Shown: one piece after another, positions 48,060 to 60,076 of the stretch | Layout: each line of letters starts with the position of its first letter | How positions within the stretch are numbered: position 1 is the stretch's first letter | NCBI GenBank assembly: GCA_030686995.1 | Contig: CM060691.1 | Coordinates: 93,638,743-93,702,742 of the forward strand | Direction of reading: 5' to 3' | Source: Artemisia argyi | Lineage: Eukaryota; Streptophyta; Magnoliopsida; Asterales; Asteraceae | Length of the DNA: 64,000 nucleotides | The notes under the pieces: generated by a model | The model's input: the letters and a program-made list of their open reading frames with translations, nothing else | Database searches by the model: none | Told to the model about the DNA's origin: nothing | Position numbers and translations under genes: made by a program

Positions 48060-48830
48060 GTTAATATCTGAATTGATGCTTAATTCATTACTTTTGTCAT
48101 TTTCATTATTTATGGAGCAATTTTGGTAAAGACACAGAAAACAACTGGATTTTGAGCATAAATGAAGAATCCGTATACACACTGTGAAGAGTATACGACG
48201 TATCCACTTCTGGAGATATGCCGTATTAACATCCGGAAGAATTCACTATGTATTGATAATTATTAGAAGACATATGCCGCATTAAACTCTGGCAATACGC
48301 CATATCTGAAACTTTGCAGTCAAAACCCAAGTCAACCGTTGAAGGCATACGGCGTATAAAACTCTGGCTATATGATGTAGTAAAGATCTTATCCCCTAAG
48401 TTAAAGTTGTCAAGATTAGTGAAGAATAAGGCTTATCACACTTCAGCAATACGCCGTATTTAAAGATACAAAGTATATGCTGAAAGTACTCTTTCTTATT
48501 CGAAATCCTCGATATGTCGTATCGGTGCCCTAGACAGAATACTATGAATAGATCCATAACATACGGGTTTTACATACATCATACACCACCACAACCGATT
48601 TTCAAGGTTTCATCACCCAAGTTTTTAGTCCCAAACACAAGAATATTAAGAGGAGAGGGTTCCGAATCATCACACTAGTATAACCATTCGGTTTGCATAT
48701 CGATTTCATCATGATTTCTATTTGTTCATCGTTTATTATTACTTCGTGTATTCCTACTGAAATAATGGCCTAACACCCTTAAGTGTAGCCATGTTATGAC
48801 TGTTGATGCAAATAATATCTAAAAACGTTA
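48060..48830. repeat. probable truncated LTR with ATACGCCGTAT palindromes
   Basis: At least seven variants of the palindrome ATACGSCGTAT occur between 48185 and 48530. Downstream motifs (TTTTCAAGGTTTCATCACCC) resemble the region after the TATA box of the Athila LTRs. I infer a relic LTR of a related but distinct family. Its ends are not defined. Confidence 0.4.
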
Positions 48831-48844
48831 TTTCTATCTTTCGA

Positions 48845-49400
48845 TATCTCTACGGATGAAAACGAACGAAAACGTAAAAAATTTGACGAAAACGTATGAA
48901 AACATACGAAAATGGGCAAAAACGTAAGAAAACATATGAAAATAGACGAAAATGTAAGAAAACAGACGAAAATATATGAAAGCGTAAAAACACGTCTGAA
49001 AATGGACGAAAACGTATGAAAATGGACAAAAACGAAAGAAAAACATATAAAAACGGACGAAAATGTATTAAAACGGACGAAAACATATGAAAACGAACGA
49101 AAACATAAGAAAACTTAAGAAACGGATAAAAATGGATGAAAATGTATAAAAACGGACGAAAACGTATGAAAATAGACGAAAACGTCTAAAAATGGGCGAA
49201 AACGTAAAAAACGGACAAAAACGTATATAAACGTATGAAAACGGACAAAAACGTATGAAAACGGACGAAAACGTTTAAAAACAGACGAAAACGTTTGAGA
49301 ACGTATAAAAACGGACAAAACAGACAAAATCGTTTGAAAAGAGACGAAAACGTAAAAAAAATGACGAAAACAGACGAAAAAATATGAAAACAGACGAAAA
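48845..49400. repeat. 10/20 bp minisatellite (GGACGAAAAC / GTATGAAAAC)
   Basis: About 550 bp of alternating 10-mers GGACGAAAAC and GTATGAAAAC with point changes, giving a 20 bp higher-order period. It is followed by A-rich sequence to 49640. Frames through it are translated repeat. Confidence 0.9.
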
Positions 49401-49999
49401 CGTATGAGGGAGAAGAAGAAGGGAAAAAAACGTGAATTTTAAAAAAAACTTGAATTAGGAAAAAGAAAAAGAAAAAAAGTAAAAAAAAAATAATAAAAAA
49501 AACCTGAATTAGGAAAAAAAAAGAAAGAAAAAAAAAGCGTGAATTAGAAAAAATAAAATAAAAAAAGAAAAAAAAACACAAAAAAAATAATAAATAAAGA
49601 AATACAGAAAAGTGAATAATAAAAAAAACAAAAAGGAAAAAAAAAATGGACTTAGTCTACCCACAGTAAGGACCTCCAATCCCCCATTTTCCCTGTCACG
49701 TCAGCTTTCTCTCTCCAGCGACCTGCTTCTAACTGCTCTGTTTCTAACTGAGCTTCCAACCTGCTCAGCTCCCTCTCCTTGTCAGAGTTCCAGCAACCAT
49801 CATTAGCTGCCACATTTTTCTCAAAATTTAGCTGAAAGTGATCCAGATGAGGTGCATTAGATTAAGTTGATGCACCTTGTTGTTGTTGTTGTTGTTGTTG
49901 TTGTTGAGTTTGTTGTTGCTACTGTTGTTGCTCAACGGCAGCAGCTTCAACATTTTTCTCAAAACTCCAACGTATCTTGTTGGAGATTTGGGTCTGTAT

Positions 50000-50269
50000 C
50001 TAATTCACACAAGACCACAAAGTCTCGGTAACGGTAGCGTCTTTACGATATTCATCGTACAGAAACTGATCGATCACAGCTTTGCGTTCTTCCGATATGT
50101 CGTTGCACTCAATGTATCGTTCTCTCAAACATCTTTTGAGTGCATTTGCGAGTTCTAACTTTTTAATCACTTCCACAATAGCCTCTTAGCGTTCCTTGTC
50201 GTCCTTTTCAGCTTGTTTTTTGATATACGTTTGAAGTTGTTTGACGGTATGAAGGAGTTTGCAAGCCAT
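50000..50269 (-). pseudogene. small charged helical protein frame in the Harbinger element
   Basis: Ninety codons from ATG 50269 to TAG 50000: MACKLLHTVKQLQTYIKKQA, EKDDKER, stop (TAA, codon 28), then EAIVEVIKKLELANALKRCL and RERYIECNDISEERKAVIDQ. The sequence is Lys/Glu-rich and probably alpha-helical. I do not recognise it. Its position inside the element, in sense with a (TA)n-containing upstream region, suggests an element-encoded accessory protein or part of a captured gene. Confidence 0.4.
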
Positions 50270-50405
50270 TTTGAGTAGAGAGAATTGAGAGAATTTGTGG
50301 ATTGAAGTGTGTAATATGTTGTGTTAATATGTGGTATTTATAATGTGTTAAAAGAATGTATAATTATTTTTTTTGTTCAAATGTTTAAAACAAAGCCAAC
50401 AACGG

Positions 50406-50408
<3 letters not shown>

Positions 50409-50500
<92 letters not shown>
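50409..50500. repeat. (TA)n microsatellite
   Basis: About 92 bp of TA inside the Harbinger-like element, upstream of the small minus-strand frame. Confidence 0.95.
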
Positions 50501-50503
<3 letters not shown>

Positions 50504-50727
50504 CCGTTTACTTCTAACGGTTATATCTTTGGTTCACATGTTCAATTGGTGTAAATTGAATCAATTGCCCCCGCGACCAATTTGTGTTTTTTGCGTAATG
50601 CGATTGAGTCCCCACAGAAGGTCGATCGACTGGAGATCGGTCGTGACCTCCTTCTGTGGGTAGCTTTAGGTTTCCATATTTAATATTAGGTTAATCCCCA
50701 CAATTAGATCAAACTAGATGGATGGTA

Positions 50728-52000
50728 GGCAAGGGCGGAGCTATTAAGGGACCGAAAAGGGTCCCGGCCCTCCTAGGCTAAGCCCGTTAGTGTATTTTTT
50801 CGCGATTTCATGTGTTAATTTTTTTTTCCATTTCGGCCCTCCCATCTAATTTTCTTCCGGAAAAGAAATTGTTTCGGCCCTCCCAAATTTTTTTTCTAGT
50901 ATGCACCAAAATAAGAGTATGCATTTTAACTTTTCTCCGTATTCCCAATAACATATGTTTATTAGTCTTCTTGATTTGGTTTATTTAATATTAAACTAGG
51001 TTATAACTTTATAAAAGTGAAACCGATGCTATAACAAATTTTGCTTTGATGGCAGTGTAGTTGTTTTGCAACCTGAAGACCCATCTCCATCGGTTGGTTC
51101 AACCTTCATCATCCTCATTTTTATGTTAACTTTTTGCTTAACTTTTGGATTTTATTTTACATTATTAGTTGTATTGGATTTCCATGTCATAAGGTGGTGA
51201 TGATGTGCGATCTTCATTTGATACGTGCCTTTTTTTTTTTTTTTTTTTCTTTTTTTTTCCTTTTTTGTTCTTTGTTTTTCTTAATTTTGTTGTTGTTTTG
51301 ATTTGTTGTTTCACGTTACTTACTGTATAATTGTTTAGGTTAAAAATACTTTTAACTGTGTAGTATATATAACATGTTGCTTTGATAAACCTTCAAGTAA
51401 AAACATAGAGTGATGCTACATCCACAAAAAAGTTCCACAAAATGACTTGGATGTCTTTGATTGGTGTATGTTTATACTGTGGGCCTGTTTGTCAAGAGCT
51501 TTTTAAGAATTTATTAGCTTTTATTTGTAACAAACGGCTCCTTCATATTTAATAGCTCGGTTTGGATACGCAGGCTACAAGCTTTTAATTCTAACAAAAA
51601 GCTCCAAAATAAACAGCTTCAAAAAAGAGCATTCTAAATTTTGATGGGCTGTTAAAAATTAAATTTACTCATATACCCTCTAACCTTATCTTTTATATAA
51701 TAAAACAAAACTTCTAGTGGTGGCTTTTTCATTTTAAAAAAAATCAAATCATACCTTATTTAGTAATATTTTTTTAATTGCAGTTTATTTATCTTAAGTA
51801 TTTTTAATTAAAAAGTCTACATATTTCCTTATTTGTCCAAAAGCTGTGCAAAAATCGTTTTTGGGGGAAACTATATAAAAGATCGGTATAAAAGTATACG
51901 TGTCAAAAACATAAAAAATTAAAACTTAAAGAAGGCGGGGTGATTCGACAAAAACATAGGGGTGAAAACTAAAATTTTAATAAACTAACCAAAGTTCTTC
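50728..52000. other. gene-free, with MITE-like ends
   Basis: GGCAAGGGCGGAGC at 50728 resembles the reversed right end of the insertion at 7425-8039 and is followed by repeated TTTCGGCCCTCCC words. GGGCCTGTTTGTCAAGAGC at 51481 is another MITE-type start. Partners and target duplications were not found. Confidence 0.4.
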
Positions 52001-53811
52001 TCACTTCCAATATTCATTCAACACAGATAACACACCCACACGGCTACACAAAGAAACGGCGACTAAAAAATAAATCAACCAAACGGCGATTAATGACACT
52101 TTTATTCGACGGCGCTCAATCTAATTAATCAAAGGCATGTTTTTGGGTTAATGGATTAAAGGTAGATTAATTTATTAATTATTAATTTATCTACTAGGGT
52201 TTTTGTTTTTTTGGGTGATTAAGTTATGGGTTTGTGTTATTGTGCTTTAATTTATGTGGTATGGCTTATTTTTCAGGATAACTTTTGCTACAATTTCGTG
52301 TTAATCTGCTAGATCATTGATAACAGGGGTATGTGTATTTGATTTATGTTTTTTCACTTAAATGTGCAAAAAATTCATAATACGACTAAGTTTGTTCTTA
52401 GTTACATGGAAAAGCATTGTCATATATGATGAATTGGTGTTTATTGATTGGATATAGTGCTTAACTTTGGTTAAACTTATTTTTTGTTATGTGAGCCATC
52501 AAATTTTGTTAAAAATTATCATGCCACTTCTATTTCTACACTTCTTAACACAGTGTTTTTTCTCTATCATAATGTCTTGGAGCTTGCGTCTGCAAAGGCT
52601 GCTAGACGTAGGCTGGAACATTGAGTTTGGACAAATGTCCACTTTGGGTATATAAGGTGTGCGCTCACTGGTATGAAGTTCACTTTTTTTTCTTCTGCCT
52701 TGAAATACATTAAATCTAAAAATATGTAATTCAAATTACTAGAGGGATAATGCTGAGTGTGTTAAGCGGGTTGGGCAATAGGTAAAACGGGTCCCGGTGT
52801 GGTGCGTTATTCAACCGTTTGTGTTATATTGGTTAACAAACATTTTTGTGTCCATTTTCTATAGATAATGAATATTTTAATTGTTATTGCTGAAACTTAT
52901 ACTAAAAATCAAAATTTTTGAATAAAATGGTTCAGGTGTCCTTGGACCCGTTTTGCCTGTTTACTTTTTGAATTTGTTGTAACTTATGCGAGAGGTGGTT
53001 CCATGAACCGTCACTCCTATTAACTTTTCCCCTATTACCAATTCCGCCTAACCCCGACGCTCCACTACCCCGCAACCTGTGAGTAAAGTGACAAAACTCA
53101 CAAGGAATAATTTGACATACTGCATAATAAATAACATCGGCATACTTTATAATACATAATACCTTCTACCTTGATCCTAAAATATGTCAAGGCTATGCAA
53201 TCCATGGACTAAATAAGTTGTTTCTTTAACAACACAATTTCTTATTTAGAAAAGCAACAACAATTTTTAAGCACAACAATAAAAATAAAGATAGCCATCG
53301 CATATCCAATAAGATAAATCAATAAAACTGTATAATCAGTGATGTTTAATAATTATAACCTCTAGATATCAGTAGTATAAAGCAATAATCATCTCACACT
53401 CTTGATTGCTCCAGATTGCAGCAGCAGAGCTTTTGAGTGTAGGGTACTATCATAACAATGCAAATTTTCATGATATAAGAATGAACTTTTCTACAGGCTA
53501 CCTTCTTTATAAAATATGTTGTTACGAATGGTTGGACTAATGCTTCTTCAGACCTTTTTCGCATGATACCCCTGATTTCCTTTTTCGCGACAATGTTTTA
53601 TAGGTTTGAACTTGATTGAGATTTTGTGTTATTATAAGTTTAATCTAAATTTAATTAAGGTTAATTGTTTGAAATCTAAATGCAATTTTGTTTTCTAAAA
53701 TCTTAGTTTTTCTTTTAACCGATTTAGTCTATTTTCACACCATGTTTTGATGATTTTGTATTCATTAATTAATGTTGTGCTAGATTGCTATATTGATTTG
53801 TGTAGTTGCAG
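52001..53811. other. possible gene remnant, unidentified
   Basis: At 52572-52690 the plus strand reads HNVLELASAKAARRRLEH, a stop, then VWTNVHFGYIRCALTGMKF, which looks protein-like but is broken and not recognised. The rest is AT-rich. Confidence 0.25.
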
Positions 53812-53874
53812 AAGAGGAAGAGAGAAGACAGAGATGAAGGGAAGCGCAAATACAATGTCAAGTGGGATGATCAG
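53812..53874 (+). pseudogene. exon relic resembling splicing factor SLU7
   Basis: A 63 bp block flanked by a good acceptor (TGTAGTTGCAG) and a GT, in phase 0 on both sides, encodes KRKREDRDEGKRKYNVKWDD then Q. The phrase DERKRKYNVxWNDEVT is a conserved C-terminal part of the step-II splicing factor SLU7. No other SLU7 exon was recognised around it, so it is probably an isolated relic. Confidence 0.4.
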
Positions 53875-54114
53875 GTTACAACGGATTTATTATTTTGGCT
53901 TTTTCATGCTTTTGGACTATAATGGTATTTAGTGATAAAACTGTAGAAATCCTTATACAAATCGAATTTGTATTGTATTACAATTCTTAAAAAGCCCACA
54001 ACAAAACTTAAACCCTTTATAAACTCAATTTATTCGACATATAATTCATCAGAACAACTCTCTGCAGTTGCTCATTCCATAAAAATCATCAAATCTCAAT
54101 TTTTCTTCGTAGGT

Positions 54115-56599
54115 ATGGCAATGAAAATCACTCCTCTTCACGACAAACTTAATGAGGTAATGTTTTCATTTCATTGGTTTTTATTATCTAGGTTGTTTTT
54201 TAGTTAGAGATTTAAAGTGTTTTTTATTGGTTTTTAGTATTGATGTTATGTGCTATATTAGGATTTATGTGTGATTACTTTGGTTTGTAAGAGCGAATAA
54301 AGGTTGTTGCGTGAACCACGTTATTTTAATATGGTACTAGGGTGATTGATGTTAGTTTAAATAGGGTTATATATGGTGCTAAGTTTGTAGTTAGATATAT
54401 GTGTGGTTATCGTAATGTAAAGCAAGCCGTTGGAATATCGAGTTATATATTGTTAGATGTTTTTATGATCACTATTGGATAATAAGAGTTTTTAATTGGA
54501 GTAAAGGTAGTGGGGTGACACTTAGGGGGATATCACTAAGCGATTTATCTTTTTAGTGGTTATGGTAATGAGGTAGCGTTGGAATGTTGATGGATATACA
54601 TGGTGCTAAGATTATGGTTGGTGTATGCTTTCTACCTTAACATTAACTCAAGCCATTTGAATATAAAAGGTGAACCAAATTGTTAACTGACATGAATGGC
54701 GTGTAAAATTAATGACACAGTTAATCATTTAAGAGTCCATGTAGATAGGAGACCGGATGTGAGTAAATCATATGGACAAGAGAAAATAATGTGATTATTT
54801 GATACAATTGTTCTTGTGTTTGATGGTTTTGTGTAGTGATTTAGATGAAAGATGCTTAATGAGCTCGGAATTCACTGAACTAAAATTGTTTAATAGAAAA
54901 AAAAAAGTTGACTCACTTCTTCATAATTTTCTTATTATTCTGCGGCTTAAAGCACCAGGCTTGCGTTGGTAAGCGTTAGGTCTGTAACCTAGGCACAACT
55001 TTTGCACCAATGGTCAACTTTTAAAGGATAGATTAGGCCATATATTCTGTACAATAAATCGTTTGCACAGTAAAGGAAGATGCTCGCTTGAATTCAGTAT
55101 AATATAATGTTGGTATATTGTAAAACATGCTTGGTGGAAATTGATATAGTTTTTATGTGCTTTAGGTCACATTGGTAGGTTTCAAGGTGGTGTTTCGAAG
55201 TAATTCGTGTTGACCCATATAGATCTCATATTCATAAAGTAGAGGCTGCCATTGACTCATACTTGGTACATGTTTACTAAAGATTCTAATTAAATCACTA
55301 TGAGTTTTATATAGTTTCATTAGCTACAATTATTACTTTACGCTTCTAAAAAAATGGAAGGAATTAGATTGAGTAATTGATAGAGTGGTAAGCCAACATG
55401 GCCATGACGCATCTTGACCCAAAATAGCTCAAATTAAGCCATTCTATCCCGTTTTATGTTGAACGGCTCTTAGGTGCTGCAAAGAAAAAAGAAAAGAAAG
55501 ACTCTGTATGTACACGGAGCTGGTGTTAGATGGCTATTTTTTTTCCCTCTTATGGAATTTACCAATGTTTATATGCCCTTTATAGTGACTATATGGTATT
55601 TTTGGTTTCTTATGACAGTTAAACATGTGATGGTGCTATAGGTTGTCAATGTGACGGTTATAAAAATGTCATGTATGATGCTATATGCCAAGCATTTTCA
55701 AATACTTCCGCAAAATATGTAAAAGTGAAATTACGTTAACCGATAACAAAAGAATCTGAATATATAATGTAAAAAATCCTGGTAAAATACAAGGATAACA
55801 CGATATCTTGTCCACCAGTGGTAGTTTGTTGATTCGTCAAAGGAGTGAAATTTATAATATCAAAATGTTTATAGTAACTTTAGTGGTCAGGATGTAGATA
55901 AGTAAATTGATGTGGTTTTTGGGTTCTATACAGTGTTACAAATAGAGCAGGATGTAGAGAAAGTTTGTTAAAGATTCATCACAGCAACAAATGGAGTTTC
56001 AGTAGCTTCCTACTTCTTATCTGCATTTAGCAGCACATCGTGTGGCTCAACACTATTCTCTTAAATCCAGTTTTACTAAAAAAAAAACCTACTGGATGGT
56101 TCTGGTTCCTGGATTATTGTATCCAAGACTTGTGAATGTCGTCTTCTTATGATATGCTTGGCTGATATCCATATAAAAGTACCAAGTGATGATTCCAGAA
56201 ACAGTGTTGTCAAAGTTGTTATTAGCAAACTAACGTTACTGATTATCAGCGTCTTTACATAAATGTAGGGGCAATATGTGTAACTAAGGGTATGCTTAGC
56301 AGGGAGTGTTTAAGAACATTTGGTAGCGGTTACAGTTTAACATTTTAAATTTAAAGCTAATGAATTTGGTCTTGATCACCTTAAGAGCAACACTTCCATT
56401 AAAGTAAAATATTTGTCAAAGACAAAGGAAACATGCCATTATCTTTTACTACGGAGTACCATGATACTCAAGAACTCAATTTTATTTATAAAGAATTGAT
56501 CACATGGCAAACCTGATATTGTTATTATTCTATCATTTATTTATTAACACATTGTTCTTTGCAGCGAATGATCTTCGAGCCAACACAGAGTATGTCAAT
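54115..56599 (+). pseudogene. possible 5' gene fragment, two short exons
   Basis: ATG 54115 opens MAMKITPLHDKLNE up to a GTAATG donor at 54157. A possible second exon (56575-56599, after TTTGCAG) gives RMIFEPTQ in phase. Nothing recognisable follows. I cannot name it, and the model may be coincidental. Confidence 0.2.
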
Positions 56600-57187
56600 T
56601 ACATGGTTTTGGAATGTTATTAGAACATTAATTTATCGTCCCAATTACTTTCACGTAAAGCAAATCTTTGGGGTTGTTTTAAGGGTGTTTGAGACATTTT
56701 AATGATTGTTTGGGGCTGTAGAAAAAGTAAAGTTTTAAAGGGGTGTTTGGGGTTGTTTTATGGGGTGTTTTTGTCTACTGCAAAACTACAGCTCTAATGG
56801 GTGTTTGAGTCGATTTAGGGGCATTTGGGGCTGCTAAAAAATGTAGTTTTAAGGTTGTTTGTGGTTGACTTGGCTCTCTCGAGGTCAATGAGAAATATGC
56901 TTAATGGTTGGTGGATAGGCAAGGTTTGTTTGTATGGTAGTTTGTTGTATGCTAATTTTGAAAAAAAATAATAAAAAATAATTTAAAAAAAATAGATCCT
57001 TGAAATATTAATTTCCGCTATACCCATTGCCCTAACTTTTTTGCGCGCACGGTACCTGCTCTAACTTCTTAAGGACGGTGAATGGATCAATATTTCCATT
57101 CATGAGGTATTCCATGGTCATTAATCCTGGTGTTCTAATTCAGGTATTACTAATTAGGCCAAAATGCTTTTTACTACCCCAAATTTG
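56600..57187. other. spacer with degenerate GGGTGTTTGGGG repeats
   Basis: Between 56670 and 56875 phrases such as GGGTGTTTGGGGTTG recur irregularly. No gene seen. Confidence 0.4.
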
Positions 57188-58345
57188 ATTAAGTAGAACT
57201 CTTACTACCCTAAAGTATTATTGTCATCTTATAGTACCTCATATTTGGTTATTTGGTTCATATACTACCCTAGCCCTAATTAATATAGTCACATGACTTT
57301 CACATGTTATACTACCGTTAGTATTTAACGGAGGAAATTGGATGTGAGATTTAGCTAGTGACATTTGTTCCTTACTTTTTTCCACAATTTTTTTCTTGTA
57401 TGTCTTTGAAGATTATTACTCACTTCTTTAATATTGATCCCGGAACGGATTATTACTTTTGAAAAGGTGTTGCATTAGTTTTTTATTATCACAAGTACTA
57501 AAGTGGCACCGTAAAAAAACATTCGGTCAACAATTTTTCTTTTTTCTTTCTTTTTTTTTTCTTCTCTTTTTTTTTTTTTTTTTTTTTTTTTGTCAAATTA
57601 AATTTATACCATAAAGAATGAAAATAACACAAAAATATTAACTGAGGTTGCGTATACTAAAAATAGACACTTTTATTGAAAATAGGAAAATTAACACATT
57701 GTGTTCGTTAGAATCGAAATTTGTCAAGACTGCAAATTTGTCAAAACCTTGTGATATTTATTATTGTTTTTTATTTTTTTAAAAGTGTTGTAATAGTACA
57801 ATTTGTTGGTTGTCGGATGTGGCACGGGTTTCACTAAATTTTGGGTCACACTCATGGACATACCGCTTGGGTGTCACGAGTGGCACGGGCTACACTCAAT
57901 TTTAGGTCCGAAATGTGTCTCTTTTTTGTGTATGTAATCTCCGTTAATATTTTTGTGTTATTTTCATTTTTTATTGTGCAAATTTAATTTGACAAAAAAA
58001 TTTTTTTTTTTGACCAAATGTTTTTTTATGATGCCACTTTAATACGTGTAATAATAAATAATTATGCAACACCTTTCAAAAAGTAATAATCCATTCTAGG
58101 ATCAGTATTGAAGAAGTGGGTAATAATCTTCGAAGACATACAAGAAAAAAATTGTCGAAAAAAGTAAGGATCAAATGTCACTAGCTAAATCTCACATCCA
58201 ATTTCCTCCGTTAAAAACTAACGGTAGTATAACATGTGAAAGTCATGTGACCATATTAATTAGGGTTATGGTAGTATATGAACCAAATAACCAAATATGA
58301 GGTACTATAAGGTACCAATAATATTTTAGGGTAGTAAGAGTTCCA
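57188..58345. mobile_element. large foldback: arms of about 430-490 bp around a 230 bp loop
   Basis: The left arm (57188 to about 57680) and right arm (about 57915 to 58345) are inverted copies with small changes. Examples are GAACTCTTACTACCCTAAA at the left edge and its complement at the right, AACATGTGAAAGTCATGTGA near 58230, and AACACAAAAATATTAACTGA inside. No target duplication is obvious. A MULE-type or foldback element is likely. A transcript would form a long double-stranded stem. Confidence 0.75.
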
Positions 58346-59060
58346 AAGTCATGGGAATCCTTCATCAAAGACTTGGCTGACTAACATCTTTTACTTAGAA
58401 ACAAAAATGTGGGATAGAAGGTAGCTATGAAGCAAATGTCTCCTTTTTTTTTTTTTATCTCGATCAAGTCACGAGAGGTTTTGTTTGATCACGTGAATAC
58501 TCATTTACACGATTATAACATGCTATGATTGTTTTGGAAGGTATTATGCATACTTAGTGTTTGACAAAGTGGTTAAATGGAAGTTCTTCACTTTTTATGT
58601 GTTGCAAAAAAGTATTCAATTACTATAGATTTTTCTTTCTATTTTTCATTATCTAAAGTGCAACTTTAATGACGGTGCTTATGTGGTTCTTCTATATTGG
58701 ATTAAGAGAGTAGACAAAGCTCTATCGTACATTGAAACTATATATGAAATACGAGGGAACTTTAGCATACCAAACTATCGATGATGATATTAACTAATTA
58801 CGAAGTATCACATGCTATTATCTTTAAACACAAAATATTCAAAATAATAAATATTTAAAATTTTATGATAAAACCCCTGCATACACGGGTATTAAGCAAT
58901 GTAAACATTAATACAAATTTAAAGATAATTATAACAATTATAAGGTGTTTGGATCAAAAGTTCGTATAAATAAATATGATGTAAATAAATAAGAAATTAA
59001 TTCTTAAAAATTTTTACACAAAAAAAAAATTAATTCTTAAAAATGCATAACATTTAAAAA
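58346..59060. other. AT-rich, probable Helitron body
   Basis: No gene seen. ACCCCTGCATACACGGGTATTA at 58873 resembles a decayed Helitron 3' hairpin. Confidence 0.35.
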
Positions 59061-59088
59061 CCCGCGCGTGCGCGGGTCTTATGACTAA
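59061..59088 (+). mobile_element. Helitron 3' terminus
   Basis: CCCGCGC-GT-GCGCGGG is a perfect 7 bp stem, followed by TCTTATGACTAA and T (59089). Hairpin plus CTAA-T fits the Helitron CTRR-T rule. The 5' end was not placed. Confidence 0.55.
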
Positions 59089-60076
59089 TATAAATCACGT
59101 AGAAATCATCTTCCCCACAACCCTAATTTGCTCTCTTCAACAACTGCAAAACATACATTCACGTATTCCAAAAGTGTTGATCACCCAGGTACGTCTTCGT
59201 TTTCACCGAACACTATAATGCACTGAGCTTGTTACTTTGTAAGCAAACATTAATGAATGTTTTTTATGTGATTTATTTGCTTCACCCTACGTATGATATA
59301 ATGCACTGAGCTTGTTAATTTGTAAGCAAACATTACGTTGTAAACAAACATTAATGAGTTATTTTGTAACCAAACATTAATGAATGTTCCTGATATGATT
59401 TATTTAGCTCCATGTTTGTTCAATTATTTATATGGGGAACTCAATAAATCGTTGAGCTTGTTATTGGCCATATAAAAAGTGAGGATAAATGAGATTTGGT
59501 TTTGTATACTTATTTGTACGATTATATTAGTTATAATTGTCATGGCAATGGCAATTGCTACTATTTGATTAAGATTTATATTGAGCAACATCCCAACTAC
59601 ATACTACCTGATGAACTTCAAGATGTTCGTGACCATGAAACAAACACTGAAAATGTCTCTAAAAAACATCTAATGAGATGAAACGAATCCAAGATAATAT
59701 TGCTACATCAATATAATTAGTTTATAATTTTTATGTTTTACATTTGTTTACAATTATATATATGTCATTTTACATCGCATAATTACAGTTAACAGCTATT
59801 TTACCAAACACTTTTATTGAAAACAAAATATAGCTTATAGCTCATGTTAACAGCTTTGCAGTTAACAAACAATTAAAATATTATTTATATAAAAGAAAAA
59901 CAATCAAAATAGAAAAGTAGAAAAGTGAAAAAATAATATAATATAAATTATTTTATATTTACAATATATAAATCCTAACAAAGGAGGATGTGTTTTAACG
60001 TGTCTTGATGCTTGATGACGGTTGGAACCCATGATCTCATACTTTTATATTGATATGTTTGATTGGTATAGGTCAT
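59089..60076. other. spacer with a short direct repeat and a possible coding relic
   Basis: TTGTAAGCAAACATTAATGA and variants occur three times (59236-59390). At 59570-59681 a plus frame reads IYIEQHPNYILPDELQDVRD and then HETNTENVSKKHLMR, acidic and possibly a transposase tail, not identified. Confidence 0.35.

Larger units (their letters stand above)
49655..50665 (-). mobile_element. PIF/Harbinger-like element, TSD TTA
   Basis: The left end GTCTACCCACAGTAAGGACC and the right end, read inward, AGCTACCCACAGAAGGAGGT are inverted repeats. TTA flanks both (49652-49654, 50666-50668). It contains a (GTT)n run (49878-49926), a small minus-strand frame (50000-50269) and a (TA)n microsatellite (50409-50500). 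Confidence 0.65.

Noticed and set aside
48850..49581. Phe/Arg/Val-rich proteins on the minus strand
   Set aside because: Read-through of the GGACGAAAAC/GTATGAAAAC minisatellite and A-rich flank.
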